Of a stretch of DNA of 64,000 bases, positions 56,030 to 64,000 are shown piece after piece. How positions within the stretch are numbered: the first letter of the stretch is position 1; the number at the start of each line of letters is the position of its first letter. The notes under the pieces were generated by a model. It did no database searches and was not told where the DNA came from. It was given only the letters and a program-made list of their open reading frames with translations. The stretch is taken from positions 32,981,426 through 33,045,425 of the forward strand of contig NC_090321.1 of the NCBI RefSeq assembly GCF_040869045.1. Reading direction: 5' to 3'. The position numbers and the translations under genes were made by a program. This DNA is from Eurosta solidaginis (Eukaryota; Arthropoda; Insecta; Diptera; Tephritidae).

Positions 56030-56613
56030 ACATAGTATAAAACAAAGTCGCTTTTTCTGTCCCTATGTCCCTTCGAATGCTCAAACCTTTAAAAATACGC
56101 AACGGATTTTGATGCTTTTTTTTAATAGATAAGAGTGATCGAAGAGGAAGGTTTATATGTATAATAACATCCATTAAATAGTGGAGAAATACTGTTATTT
56201 TTGAAGTTTCTAATGTGATGTATATATATAAAAGAAAGTGGTGTTAGTTACACTATTTATAACTCAAGAACGGATGAACAGATTTGGCTGAAAATTGGTT
56301 GAGGGGTAGCTTAGAACCAGGAGACAGACATAGGATACTTTTTATCCCGTTCTGGCTAGGGTCTTGAGATCAAAACGTGGATCAGGGTAACACTAGGATG
56401 TGTTTTTACATTATGGGTGTCAAATTGAAGCTGTTGATGTGTGCTTTAGTACAGAGTAATTTTTATACCGCTGGGTGACTAGGGTCTCGAGATATAGGCC
56501 AAAACGTGAACCCGGATACCCTAGAATGTGGGGGGGGGGGTAGAGTTAGACGAAAAAAGTTTATTAAAATGTAAGCCGATAGACCAAGTTTAGGGCAGAA
56601 CAACGTCTGACGG
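56030..56613 (+). mobile_element. Helitron/Helentron-like non-autonomous element
   Basis: The left part 'ataaaacaaagtcgcttttt', then 'aaaatacgcaacggattttg', and the right end 'aacgtctgacgggtctgcta' + 'gt' agree with what I recall of insect Helentron-type elements. These end in a short hairpin and CTAG-like terminus and make no target duplication. No Rep/helicase is encoded. A run of ten or more G lies at about 56530. Confidence 0.55.
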
Positions 56614-56669
56614 GTCTGCTAGTTTATAATAATGGGCACATGTATCCTCACATGTTTGTATATACATAT

Positions 56670-57375
56670 TATAACGAATTTACTTGCAAATCCTTTTATT
56701 TGCAACCCTCTGCTAAGTTCGTATCGCTGAACTGTTGAATAAACAACTCCAATATTGAATAATGGAAAAATGGCCTTTATTAAAATACTTCACAATAACA
56801 CTTATACTTTGCTTAACAACCAAAGTGATTGTTAGCTCAAATGAAACTCTACTATTCAAAATAATACTGCTATAGCTCACTAGATAGCGCTTAATCGAAC
56901 TGCTTGACGGTTCAAATCAACTGAATCACTTCTTACTCGCCTGCTCCGCTTTTATAGTTTACGCTGAATACTTCTAGGCTCTTCGATTTCCAGAACTTAC
57001 TAGTTAGTTTCGGCTACAAAATCGCCAGCCACAACTACGTGCACAAATTATTGCTCTCTCTTGTGACAACTCAGATAAGATATATGCATGTGTTTGTGCA
57101 TTGCCGCTCCGCTGCTCGTATACGTACATATGTGTAGACGCAATTATTTATTCGTTTATGTAGATACATAATGATTGAATTATTGATGTGAATGTTTGTA
57201 GTTTACAGTCTCTCGCGCATACATAGGCGTATAAGTAAATGCATCTGTGTGTGACATCTTTCGGCTGCCTTATATATGTGTATACACGATTTGATTATTG
57301 ACGTAAATACTGCTTATCGTGGCCTTAGCATCGCCTTAGTGATGGCATAACTTAGCGATGCTAATATCCGTGACA
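56670..57375 (-). mobile_element. LTR of gypsy copy A
   Basis: This 706-bp LTR (minus orientation TGTCAC...GTTATA) is preceded on its left by ATAT (56666-56669). The terminal TGTTACA end is mutated to TATAAC. It adjoins the purine-rich tract and integrase end of copy A. Confidence 0.9.
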
Positions 57376-57926
57376 CTGCCCTCCACCTAAGTCTGATCGT
57401 CCCGGTCAGACAAATCTCTCGATCTAAACGTTGCCAGCCTTTCCAAATGGACCACTTTCATTTTGGTTCGGGGTTTACCGATGGTTTGTATGCGGTACAC
57501 TACATCGTTGATCCGTTTTACAACTTTGTATGGGCCTTCCCAATTACACTGCAATTTCGGGGACAAACCTTTTTTACGTTGCGGGTTGTATAACAGCACC
57601 AAATCTCCTTCCTGAAAACCTTCTGAATTAATTGCTTTATCATATCTGGCTTTCATCTTGTCACTCATAATCTTTGTTCGTTGCCTTATCAGATCATGTA
57701 TTTCTCTTAGCTCTTCTTCCAAATCACTAGTGGATTTCCTGACATTTCTCTCCGCATTGGCATCTATCCCAAACTTCAAATCAGCTGGCAGTCTAAGGTC
57801 ATTGCCAAAAATTACTTTTGCAGGGGTTTGGCCCGTTGTCTCATGCACTGCTGATCGGTAAGCCATCAAGAATAATGGTATGCGGGTATCCCATTCTTTA
57901 TGGTACTTGTCTACTACTTTCCTTAA
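57376..57926 (-). pseudogene. Gypsy copy A: integrase C-terminal part, cut at TTAA
   Basis: The 160-residue frame (57387-57869) equals the C terminus of the pol of copy B, residue for residue. In copy B the sequence continues through 'ttccttaagtgctcctcc'. Here it changes right after TTAA (57923-57926) into the piggyBac-like end 'cccttctgcttcattaag'. The rest of copy A must lie beyond the window. Confidence 0.9.
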
Positions 57927-58856
57927 CCCTTCTGCTTCATTAAGGTCATTTGATGACCTTTTTAAGATAAAATTGCCGATATCTTGAAAACGAAAAGCAT
58001 TATTAAAATTTCCTGTTACCTTATTTTACATTTTTTATTTTAAATTGACAAAAAAAATTATTTTTTTGCATTAGTAAAAAAGTTATTCATAAACTTCCTT
58101 ATTTGCCATTAAAGTCATCTGATGACCACAGGCAAATTAATATATACAGTTCAAACAACCATTGAAGCAATCGAATAATTTTGTATCAACTGTTACTCAA
58201 ATCCACAAAAATACCCTAAAATATAAAGAAAAATATTGGGTGTGCTCTCTCAGCGCCATCTGTGATTTCGGCATAAGAATAATATGAATATAACTGCTGT
58301 TCCACTTTTTGAATCTGATTTCAAAAAAAGTAGCCGTTTTGTTTTAGATAGTTATAGTAGGCTGTGATTAATTCAAATGAAATAATTTGAAACAATAGCT
58401 GAGAGACCAAAAAGTACATATATATTAGTAAACTTTTTCAATTTGGCGGAGCAAGAAGTTTTTGAAAGTGATAAAGTGAATTAGAAAATTGTGAAAAATA
58501 TTGAAAGCATGGATAGACCTAGTGTAAGTGTTATTTTCTATTTAGTGAAATTCAACGTATTGTTGAAACATTTATTTTGTACAGTGTTCGAGGTTATGTA
58601 CTGAAAGGCAATTGCAGCAAATGGTAGATGAGATTTTCGATATTGATGATGATATAGATGATTGCAGTGATGTGAATGATGAAACCTTCGAAATTGAAGA
58701 GATTTTAGAGGATGAAAGCTCTGATTCTGATTCTGATACCCAATCTGAGCATGGCTATGAAGAAAATTCAGCATCATACAGCTCAAAAGATAAAAGTGTA
58801 GTGTGGTCGTTATCGCCTACTTTACCGGAAAGATCAAGGGTAACAAAAGAAAATAT
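57927..58856 (+). mobile_element. piggyBac-like transposon, 5' part
   Basis: It begins with CCCT next to TTAA, the piggyBac hallmark, followed by 'ggtcatttgatgacc' (57951-57965), a palindromic subterminal block that recurs as 'agtcatctgatgacc' near 58105. The transposase start lies at 58509-58856. Gypsy copy B then interrupts it. The other end is outside the window. Confidence 0.8.
58509..58856 (+). pseudogene. piggyBac-like transposase, N-terminal part, truncated by an LTR
   Basis: Exon 1 (58509-58523) encodes MDRPS and ends at GTAAGT. A 61-bp intron ends TTGTACAG, and exon 2 (58585-58856) continues in frame with 'CSRLCTERQLQQMVDEIFDI'. A long acidic Asp/Glu/Ser stretch follows, then 'SSKDKSVVWSLSPTLPERSR', matching the acidic N terminus and 'W...P' segment before the DDE core of piggyBac transposases. 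The gene is cut by gypsy copy B; the core is not in view. Confidence 0.7.
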
Positions 58857-59552
58857 TGTAACGAATTTGCTTGCAAATCCTCTTATTTGCAATCCTCTGC
58901 TAAGTTCGAATCACTAAACTGTTGAATAAATAACTCCAATTTGTAATAATGCAAAATGGCCTTTATTAAAGTACTTCACAATAACAAACTGTGCAACGAA
59001 TAGCTTGCTTAATGACCACACTGATTGATAGCTCAATGAAACTCTACTATTCAAAATAACACTGCTATTGCTCGCTAGATATCGTCTTAATCAAACTGCT
59101 TGACAACTCAAATCAAACTGAATTACTTCTTACTCGCTTGCCCCGCTTTTACAGTTTACGCTGCATACTTCTAGGCTCTTCGATTTCCAGAACTTACTAG
59201 TTGTTTCGGCTACGTGCACAAATTATTGCTCTCTCTTGTGACAACTCAGATAAGATATATGCATGTGTTTGTGCATTGCCGCTCCGCTGCTCGTATACGT
59301 ACATATGTGTAGACGCAATTATTTATTCGTTTATGTAGATACATAAAGATTGAATTATTGATGTGAATGTTTGTAGTTTACAGTCTCTCGCGCGCACATA
59401 GGCATATAAGTAAATGCATCTGTGTGTGACATCTCTCTGGGCTGCCTTATATATGTGTATACTTGATTTAATTATTAACGTAAATACTGATTGGCATGGC
59501 CTTAGCATCGCCTTAGTGATGGGATAATTTAGTGATGCTAATATCCGTGACA
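58857..59552 (-). mobile_element. 3' LTR of gypsy copy B
   Basis: This 696-bp LTR runs on the minus strand from TGTCAC to GTTACA. ATAT (58853-58856) lies directly at its outer end. It matches the LTR of copy A and the solo LTR, with small indels. Confidence 0.92.
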
Positions 59553-59570
59553 CTGCCCTCCACCTAAGTC
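59553..59570 (-). promoter_or_regulatory. Polypurine tract of gypsy copy B
   Basis: On the minus strand 'AGGTGGAGGGCAG' abuts the LTR start TGTCAC. This is the expected primer site for plus-strand DNA synthesis. The same tract lies at the inner edge of copy A's LTR. Only about 12 bp separate pol and LTR, so there is no env gene. Confidence 0.7.
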
Positions 59571-62221
59571 TGATCGTCCCGATCAGACAAATCTCTCGAT
59601 CTAAACGTTGCTAGCCTTTCCAAATGGACCACCTTCATTTTGGTTCGTGGTTTACCGATGGTCTGTATGCGGTACACTACATCGTTGATCCGTTTTACAA
59701 CTTTGTATGGGCCTTCCCAATTACACTGCAATTTCGGGGACAAACCTTTTTTACGTTGTGGGTTGTATAACAGCACCAAATCTCCTTCCTGAAAACCTTC
59801 TGAATTAATTGCTTTATCATATCTGGCTTTCATCTTGTCACTCATAATCTTTGTTCGTTGCCTTATCAGATCATGTATTTCTCTTAGCTCTTCTTCCAAA
59901 TCACTAGTGGATTTCCTGACATTTCTCTCCGCATTGGCATCTATCCCAAACTTCAAATCAGCTGGCAGTCTAAGGTCATTGCCAAAAATTACTTTTGCAG
60001 GGGTTTGGCCCGTTGTCTCATGCACTGCTGATCGGTAAGCCATCAAGAATAATGGTATGCGGGTATCCCATTCTTTATGGTACTTGTCCACTACTTTCCT
60101 TAAGTGCTCCTCCAATGTTCTATTGAATCGTTCTACCATACCATCGGATTGAGGATGCAATGCAGTTGTCCGTGTTTTTCGAATGCCCAATGACTTACAC
60201 ATTTCCTGGAACACAGCTGATTCGAAATTCCTGCCTTGGTCAGAATGTAACTCCATTGGTACACCATACCTTGCAACCCAATTGTTTATAAACACTTCTG
60301 CTACCGTTTCCGCTTCTTGATTTGGGATTGGGTATACCTCTGGCCATTTGCTGAAATAATCCATAACTACCAGTACATATTTGTTTCCGCCGTTGCTAGT
60401 AGGAAATGGACCGGCGACATCCATAGCGATCCTTTCAAATGGCGCACCTGAGTTATATTGCTTCATCTGGCCATGACTTCGTGTTCTGGGCCCTTTCGCT
60501 CTGCTGCAAACCTCGCAGTTCGTAATCCACTCAGTGACCGACTGACGGCAACCAACCCAATAGAATCTCTGTTTAATCTTCTCGAGCGTCTTCGTGATTC
60601 CAAGATGACCTCCGCTTGGACCATTATGCAGCTCGCTGAGCACATCAGGAATCCTCTTTCTGGGAACAACTATCAGTTTATTCTTGTATTTACCATCCTC
60701 ACTCTCCCATACTCGATGAAGGCAACCGGATATCAATTCTAAACTGTTCCACTGTGCCCAATATGACTTCGCAATGGGACTCTCTGCTGACATCTCTTCT
60801 CTGTTTGGTCTTTCATTTCGTTCGAGCCCTTGCATAACACGTGACAGATCTGCATCTTCTAGCTGGCACTTTCTTAGCTGTTCCTTGTCCCATTCATCTG
60901 TACATGTTATAGTCATTAGCCGGACATCTATAATGTCTTCTTTAGCCTCGGCTTTTGAACAGTGCTTGCATTCCAAACTACATGGTCTTCGTGACATTGC
61001 ATCGGCATTTCCATGGGTACTACCTTTTCGGTGCTCAATGGAAAAGTCATAGCTTTGTAGTCGCTCGATCCACCGTGCCAATTGTCCTTCCGGATTACGG
61101 AACTGCAGTAGCCATTTTAAAGCTGCGTGATCTGTCCTGACACGGAATCGCTGGCCGTAGAGGTATTTGTGAAAATGTTTAACGCACTCTACCAATGCCA
61201 ACAGCTCTCTCCGCGTAACGCAGTAGTTCCTCTCTGGTTTTCCAATCGAACGGCTGTAATATGCAACTACCTTCTCCTGTCCATCGACCAGTTGTGACAA
61301 AACGCCTCCTATAGCATATCCACTCGCATCTGTATCTAGAATAAATGTTGCTCCTGGAATCGGATATACTAACATTGGGGCAGTGCACAAACGCTCCTTC
61401 AATGTTTGGAAAGCCACTTCTTGCTCCTTCTTCCATTCAAAAGCTTTATTTTTTCTTGTAAGCTCATGGAGGCTATGGGCTACGCTGGAAAAATGTTGTA
61501 CAAATCGGCGGTAATATGTGCACAGCCCAAGGAAACTTCTTAATTCATGTAGGTTCTGTGGTCTTGGCCAATCCTTTACAGCCTCTATCTTTTCGTTCGC
61601 AGTGCAGATGCCCTCTGTCGTTACCTTGTGACCCAAATAATTTACTTCCTTTTTAAACAGCGCACACTTTTTGGGACTTAACTTCAGACCAGCGCCAGCT
61701 ATTCTTTGGAAAACTTCCTCCAAGTTCTTAAGATGTTCATCGAAATTCTTGCCCAATACGATGATGTCGTCCAGGTACACCAAGCATGTTTTCCAATGTA
61801 GTCCTTTCAATACCTGATCCATGAGTCTCTCGAAAGTAGCTGGTGCATTACATAGTCCAAAGGGCATTACTGTAAATTGCCAAAGACCATCTCCGACGCT
61901 GAAGGCTGTTTTCTCTTTGTCTTCCTCCTTTACCTCCATTTGCCAGTAGCCGCTTTTCAGGTCCAGTGTGGAAAACCATTTCGTACCAGAGAGCGAGTCC
62001 AGAGTGTCGTCAATTCTTGGCAATGGGTAGCTATCCTTTTTCGTAACGTCATTCAACTTCCGGTAGTCCACGCAAAACCTCATTTTTCCATCCTTCTTCT
62101 TTACAAGTACTACCGGTGAGCTCCAGGGACTAGCTGATGGTTCGATGACGCCGTTGTCGCTCATTTCTTGTATAATTTGACTCACAACTTGCCGCTTCGC
62201 CAGTGGAACACTACGTGGAGC
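59564..62221 (-). CDS. Gypsy copy B pol: RT, RNase H and integrase
   Basis: The open frame of more than 870 codons is complete to its stop. RT: 'WSSPVVLVKKKDGKMRFCVD' (about residue 21), 'MPFGLCNAPATFERLMDQVL' and catalytic YLDD at about 137-140. RNase H: 'DTDASGYAIGG' (about 282) to 'HGNADAMSRRPC'. Integrase: zinc-binding H-H-C-C segment (about 525-575), then 'MDVAGPFP', 'HSDQGRNFES' and 'HPQSDGMVERFNRTLEEH' giving D, D and E. The enzymes copy the element RNA and insert it. One nonsense codon separates this frame from the protease (see next entry). Lineage within Ty3/gypsy is uncertain (CsRn1-like suspected). Confidence 0.93.
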   Translation of the reverse strand, partial: APRSVPLAKRQVVSQIIQEMSDNGVIEPSASPWSSPVVLVKKKDGKMRFCVDYRKLNDVTKKDSYPLPRIDDTLDSLSGTKWFSTLDLKSGYWQMEVKEEDKEKTAFSVGDGLWQFTVMPFGLCNAPATFERLMDQVLKGLHWKTCLVYLDDIIVLGKNFDEHLKNLEEVFQRIAGAGLKLSPKKCALFKKEVNYLGHKVTTEGICTANEKIEAVKDWPRPQNLHELRSFLGLCTYYRRFVQHFSSVAHSLHELTRKNKAFEWKKEQEVAFQTLKERLCTAPMLVYPIPGATFILDTDASGYAIGGVLSQLVDGQEKVVAYYSRSIGKPERNYCVTRRELLALVECVKHFHKYLYGQRFRVRTDHAALKWLLQFRNPEGQLARWIERLQSYDFSIEHRKGSTHGNADAMSRRPCSLECKHCSKAEAKEDIIDVRLMTITCTDEWDKEQLRKCQLEDADLSRVMQGLERNERPNREEMSAESPIAKSYWAQWNSLELISGCLHRVWESEDGKYKNKLIVVPRKRIPDVLSELHNGPSGGHLGITKTLEKIKQRFYWVGCRQSVTEWITNCEVCSRAKGPRTRSHGQMKQYNSGAPFERIAMDVAGPFPTSNGGNKYVLVVMDYFSKWPEVYPIPNQEAETVAEVFINNWVARYGVPMELHSDQGRNFESAVFQEMCKSLGIRKTRTTALHPQSDGMVERFNRTLEEHLRKVVDKYHKEWDTRIPLFLMAYRSAVHETTGQTPAKVIFGNDLRLPADLKFGIDANAERNVRKSTSDLEEELREIHDLIRQRTKIMSDKMKARYDKAINSEGFQEGDLVLLYNPQRKKGLSPKLQCNWEGPYKVVKRINDVVYRIQTIGKPRTKMKVVHLERLATFRSRDLSDRDDQT

Positions 62222-63163
62222 TTAACGGATCGGCCTCGCATCTCCAGTGTCAATTTGATGTTTCACAACGTTGGTGCGGCCTGGTTTAGAACCATCCTGG
62301 TCAAATATGTTCGCGTACTTTAGGAGCAGTTGTTTTGCCTTACTCTGATATGCTTCCTCTAGCCCCTGCGTCCATGCCGTGATGTCATTTGAAAGATTAG
62401 TATTACTAGCTGAAACGTGTTCCTGGAGCTGTTCACAGTTAATAACTACTTCAGCCTCTTGGCATCTTCCCAAAATAGCTCCTTTAGTCAGTTTGAGTGG
62501 TGAATTGAACTCATTGAGTACTCTTACCGGAACACGTCCATCTTGTTTTGTCATAGCCAGGGTTTTTCCTACAAGTATATTTAGTGCTGATTTGTTTGCT
62601 GCTTCGACAACCCACAATTTGTTTGTCCCACAATCTCCATCAACCTTTGCCCAGATGACTGCTTCGGATTTTGGTGGTATTTGCTGACTCTCTTCCACCA
62701 GCACTCGTTTACTGCTGTAGCCTCTCTCGTAGCCGAAATTAAGTGGTACATCCATGTTCTTATATCGCATCGTCTTGCTTTGCATGTCGATCTTGATGCC
62801 CTGGTCGATTAAGAAGTCCACTCCAATTATGATTTCATCAACAATCTCTGCCACTATAAAATTGTGTACTACCGTGACGTTCCCAATTGCGACTTCACAT
62901 GATACTTCTCCTAGAACCGTGCTGTCTTCTCCAGTGGCTGTACGCAATCTTGCTCCATGCAATGGTGTTATCTTCTTGTTGACTAAATCCGCTCGAATGA
63001 TGGAATGAGATGCACCCGTATCTACAGTCAGTAAACGTTCCTTTCCATCCACATGTCCTCCGACAGTAAGATTGTTTGACCTTCTTCCAATTTGTGAGAT
63101 AGAGATTATGGGGCATTCAATTGAGGGAGCCAGCTGTCGCCCCTTGCGGCTGATTTGCTTTAG
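62222..63163 (-). pseudogene. Gypsy copy B pol start: aspartic protease, closed by a nonsense codon
   Basis: The pol frame opens in the -1 frame relative to gag around 63165 and reads through 'QLAPSIECPIISISQIG' to the protease 'LLTVDTGASHSIIRADLV' (D-T-G-A active site) and on to 'DARPIR'. Here TAA (62224-62222) interrupts. The next codons continue the same frame into RT ('APRSVPLAKRQVVSQIIQE'). CAA at this point would make the frame continuous, so a single C-to-T change is the simplest explanation. Without it the copy would look intact. Confidence 0.85.
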
Positions 63164-64000
63164 TTTAACGATTGAGTGGTCTTGGAGATTTGCTCATCTC
63201 CTTCAGCTCTGCGTTTACGGACACCCACATTGTTGGAGCTATTGGGACCGGTGCTGCAATGTCCTGCAATATGACCTGGGTTGCCGCACTTGAAACATTT
63301 AATAACTCCGGCATTTTTTTGTTGTGATCCCTTCAGTGCTTCCAAAATTGTGTCTACCCATTCTGGCCTTTCTACTTCTACACGATGAGCCTTATATGCT
63401 GGTTTACTTAATAGGGAGGCAGTTTCCTGGGTCAATGCATGTGATACCGTTTCAGCAAATGTCAGTTTTGGGTTCGCGTATGTAGCTCGCTTCGTTTCCA
63501 CGTCTCGTATGCCATTTATAAAACTCTGGATTTTTACCCTCTCGGTGTATTCCACGGGTGCGTCCGCATTTGCGAGATGAGCCAAACTTTCAACATCTGA
63601 AGCAAACTCCTGCAATGTCTCATTTGCTTTTTGGTAGCGGTTTTGCAACTCAATTTGGAATATCTGTTTTCTATGCTCGCTTCCATAACGTCGTTCTACA
63701 GCAGCCATCAATGCTTCATAATTGTTCCGCTCTCCTTCGGGAATCGTCTGTAGGATTTCCGCTGCTGGCCCCTTCAATGCCACGAACAGTGCAGCAACTT
63801 TATCTTCCGCATTCCAGTTGTTCACTGCTGCGGTCTTCTCAAACTGTAGCTTGAAGACCTGGAAAGGAACAGAGCCATCAAAAGATGGAGTTTTTACCTT
63901 CGTATTACGCGCTGAAGCAGCCGGCCGATTAAGTTGCAATTCCTGTATACGACCTCTCAATGCATCCACCTCTGCCTCGAATTTTTCTTCAAACTGCGTT
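63160..64000 (-). CDS. Gypsy copy B gag (5' incomplete)
   Basis: The frame is open to the window edge, so the start lies outside. A capsid-like part has 'FDGSVPFQVFKLQFEKTAAV' and 'LQEFASDVESLAHLA'. A single CCHC zinc knuckle is 'CFKCGNPGHIAGHC'. It ends 'QISKTTQSLN' and TAA (63162-63160). Gag proteins assemble the particle and bind element RNA. The last codons contain a slippery heptamer. Confidence 0.9.
   Translation of the reverse strand, partial: TQFEEKFEAEVDALRGRIQELQLNRPAASARNTKVKTPSFDGSVPFQVFKLQFEKTAAVNNWNAEDKVAALFVALKGPAAEILQTIPEGERNNYEALMAAVERRYGSEHRKQIFQIELQNRYQKANETLQEFASDVESLAHLANADAPVEYTERVKIQSFINGIRDVETKRATYANPKLTFAETVSHALTQETASLLSKPAYKAHRVEVERPEWVDTILEALKGSQQKNAGVIKCFKCGNPGHIAGHCSTGPNSSNNVGVRKRRAEGDEQISKTTQSLN
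63163..63169 (-). promoter_or_regulatory. Candidate -1 frameshift site at the gag stop
   Basis: Minus-strand 'G TTA AAC' lies directly before the gag stop TAA. Slipping one base back gives GTT AAA CTA and enters the pol frame, which is open from here. Just downstream, 'aggggcgacagctggctccc' and 'tgcccc' could form a stem. The heptamer G-UUA-AAC is a known slippery type. Use in this element is inferred. Confidence 0.55.

Noticed and set aside
59553..59563. A hidden env gene making gypsy copy B a retrovirus-like element
   Set aside because: Only about 12 bp separate the pol stop and the LTR, so no env gene can fit.
60458..63008. Plus-strand frames of 60-100 codons over the gypsy pol and gag genes
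   Set aside because: They are antisense shadows of a strongly supported coding region on the other strand.

Overview
The window looks like nuclear DNA of a higher fly (Diptera, Brachycera). Host genes have short dipteran introns and clear orthologues in Drosophila. The repeats (hAT, piggyBac, BEL/Pao, Ty3/gypsy, CR1/Jockey- and R1-like LINEs, tRNA-type SINEs, TTAA-targeting MITEs, foldback and Helitron-like elements) recall tephritid fruit flies. That family-level guess rests on memory, not on a search. Three host genes are visible and nearly everything else is transposon-derived or AT-rich. || Left part (1-13,000): a decayed hAT element fills 4-4427 and carries a smaller terminal-inverted-repeat element. 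Two head-to-head copies of a dispersed 'gtgggcgtggtc' repeat follow (4.7-7.7 kb), one split by a SINE. Then come a degenerate short-repeat block, a BEL/Pao fragment split by another SINE, and MITEs. || Host pair (13,017-14,341): NDUFB4 (complex I subunit B15, +) and Trs31/TRAPPC5 (TRAPP subunit, -) face each other tail to tail. Their predicted poly(A) signals lie so that the 3' ends overlap. || 14.6-28.5 kb: LINE fragments, several MITE families (some nested), a Harbinger-like element, small hairpins, then about 5 kb of very AT-rich DNA without a gene. || 28.5 kb to at least 55.9 kb: one host gene, Spred (Sprouty-related, EVH1 domain), on the minus strand. Seven coding exons can be assembled from matching splice sites, matching phases and protein similarity. 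The start exon is not seen and should lie beyond the right edge. Its introns hold a CR1/Jockey-like LINE inside a palindromic element, an mdg3-like retrotransposon inside a foldback minisatellite element, a tandemly duplicated block inside a MITE, a solo gypsy LTR, and a second foldback element whose centre encodes a RING-H2 finger. The last Spred exon ends in TGA-C at the family's usual C terminus and is followed in frame by 191 more sense codons. This is a strong candidate for stop-codon readthrough. || Right part (56-64 kb): a Helitron-like element, then a nested stack. Gypsy copy A is split at TTAA by a piggyBac-like element, which is split by gypsy copy B of the same family. Copy B has nearly intact gag and pol, with a slippery heptamer at the gag stop codon and one nonsense codon in pol, and it runs off the window.
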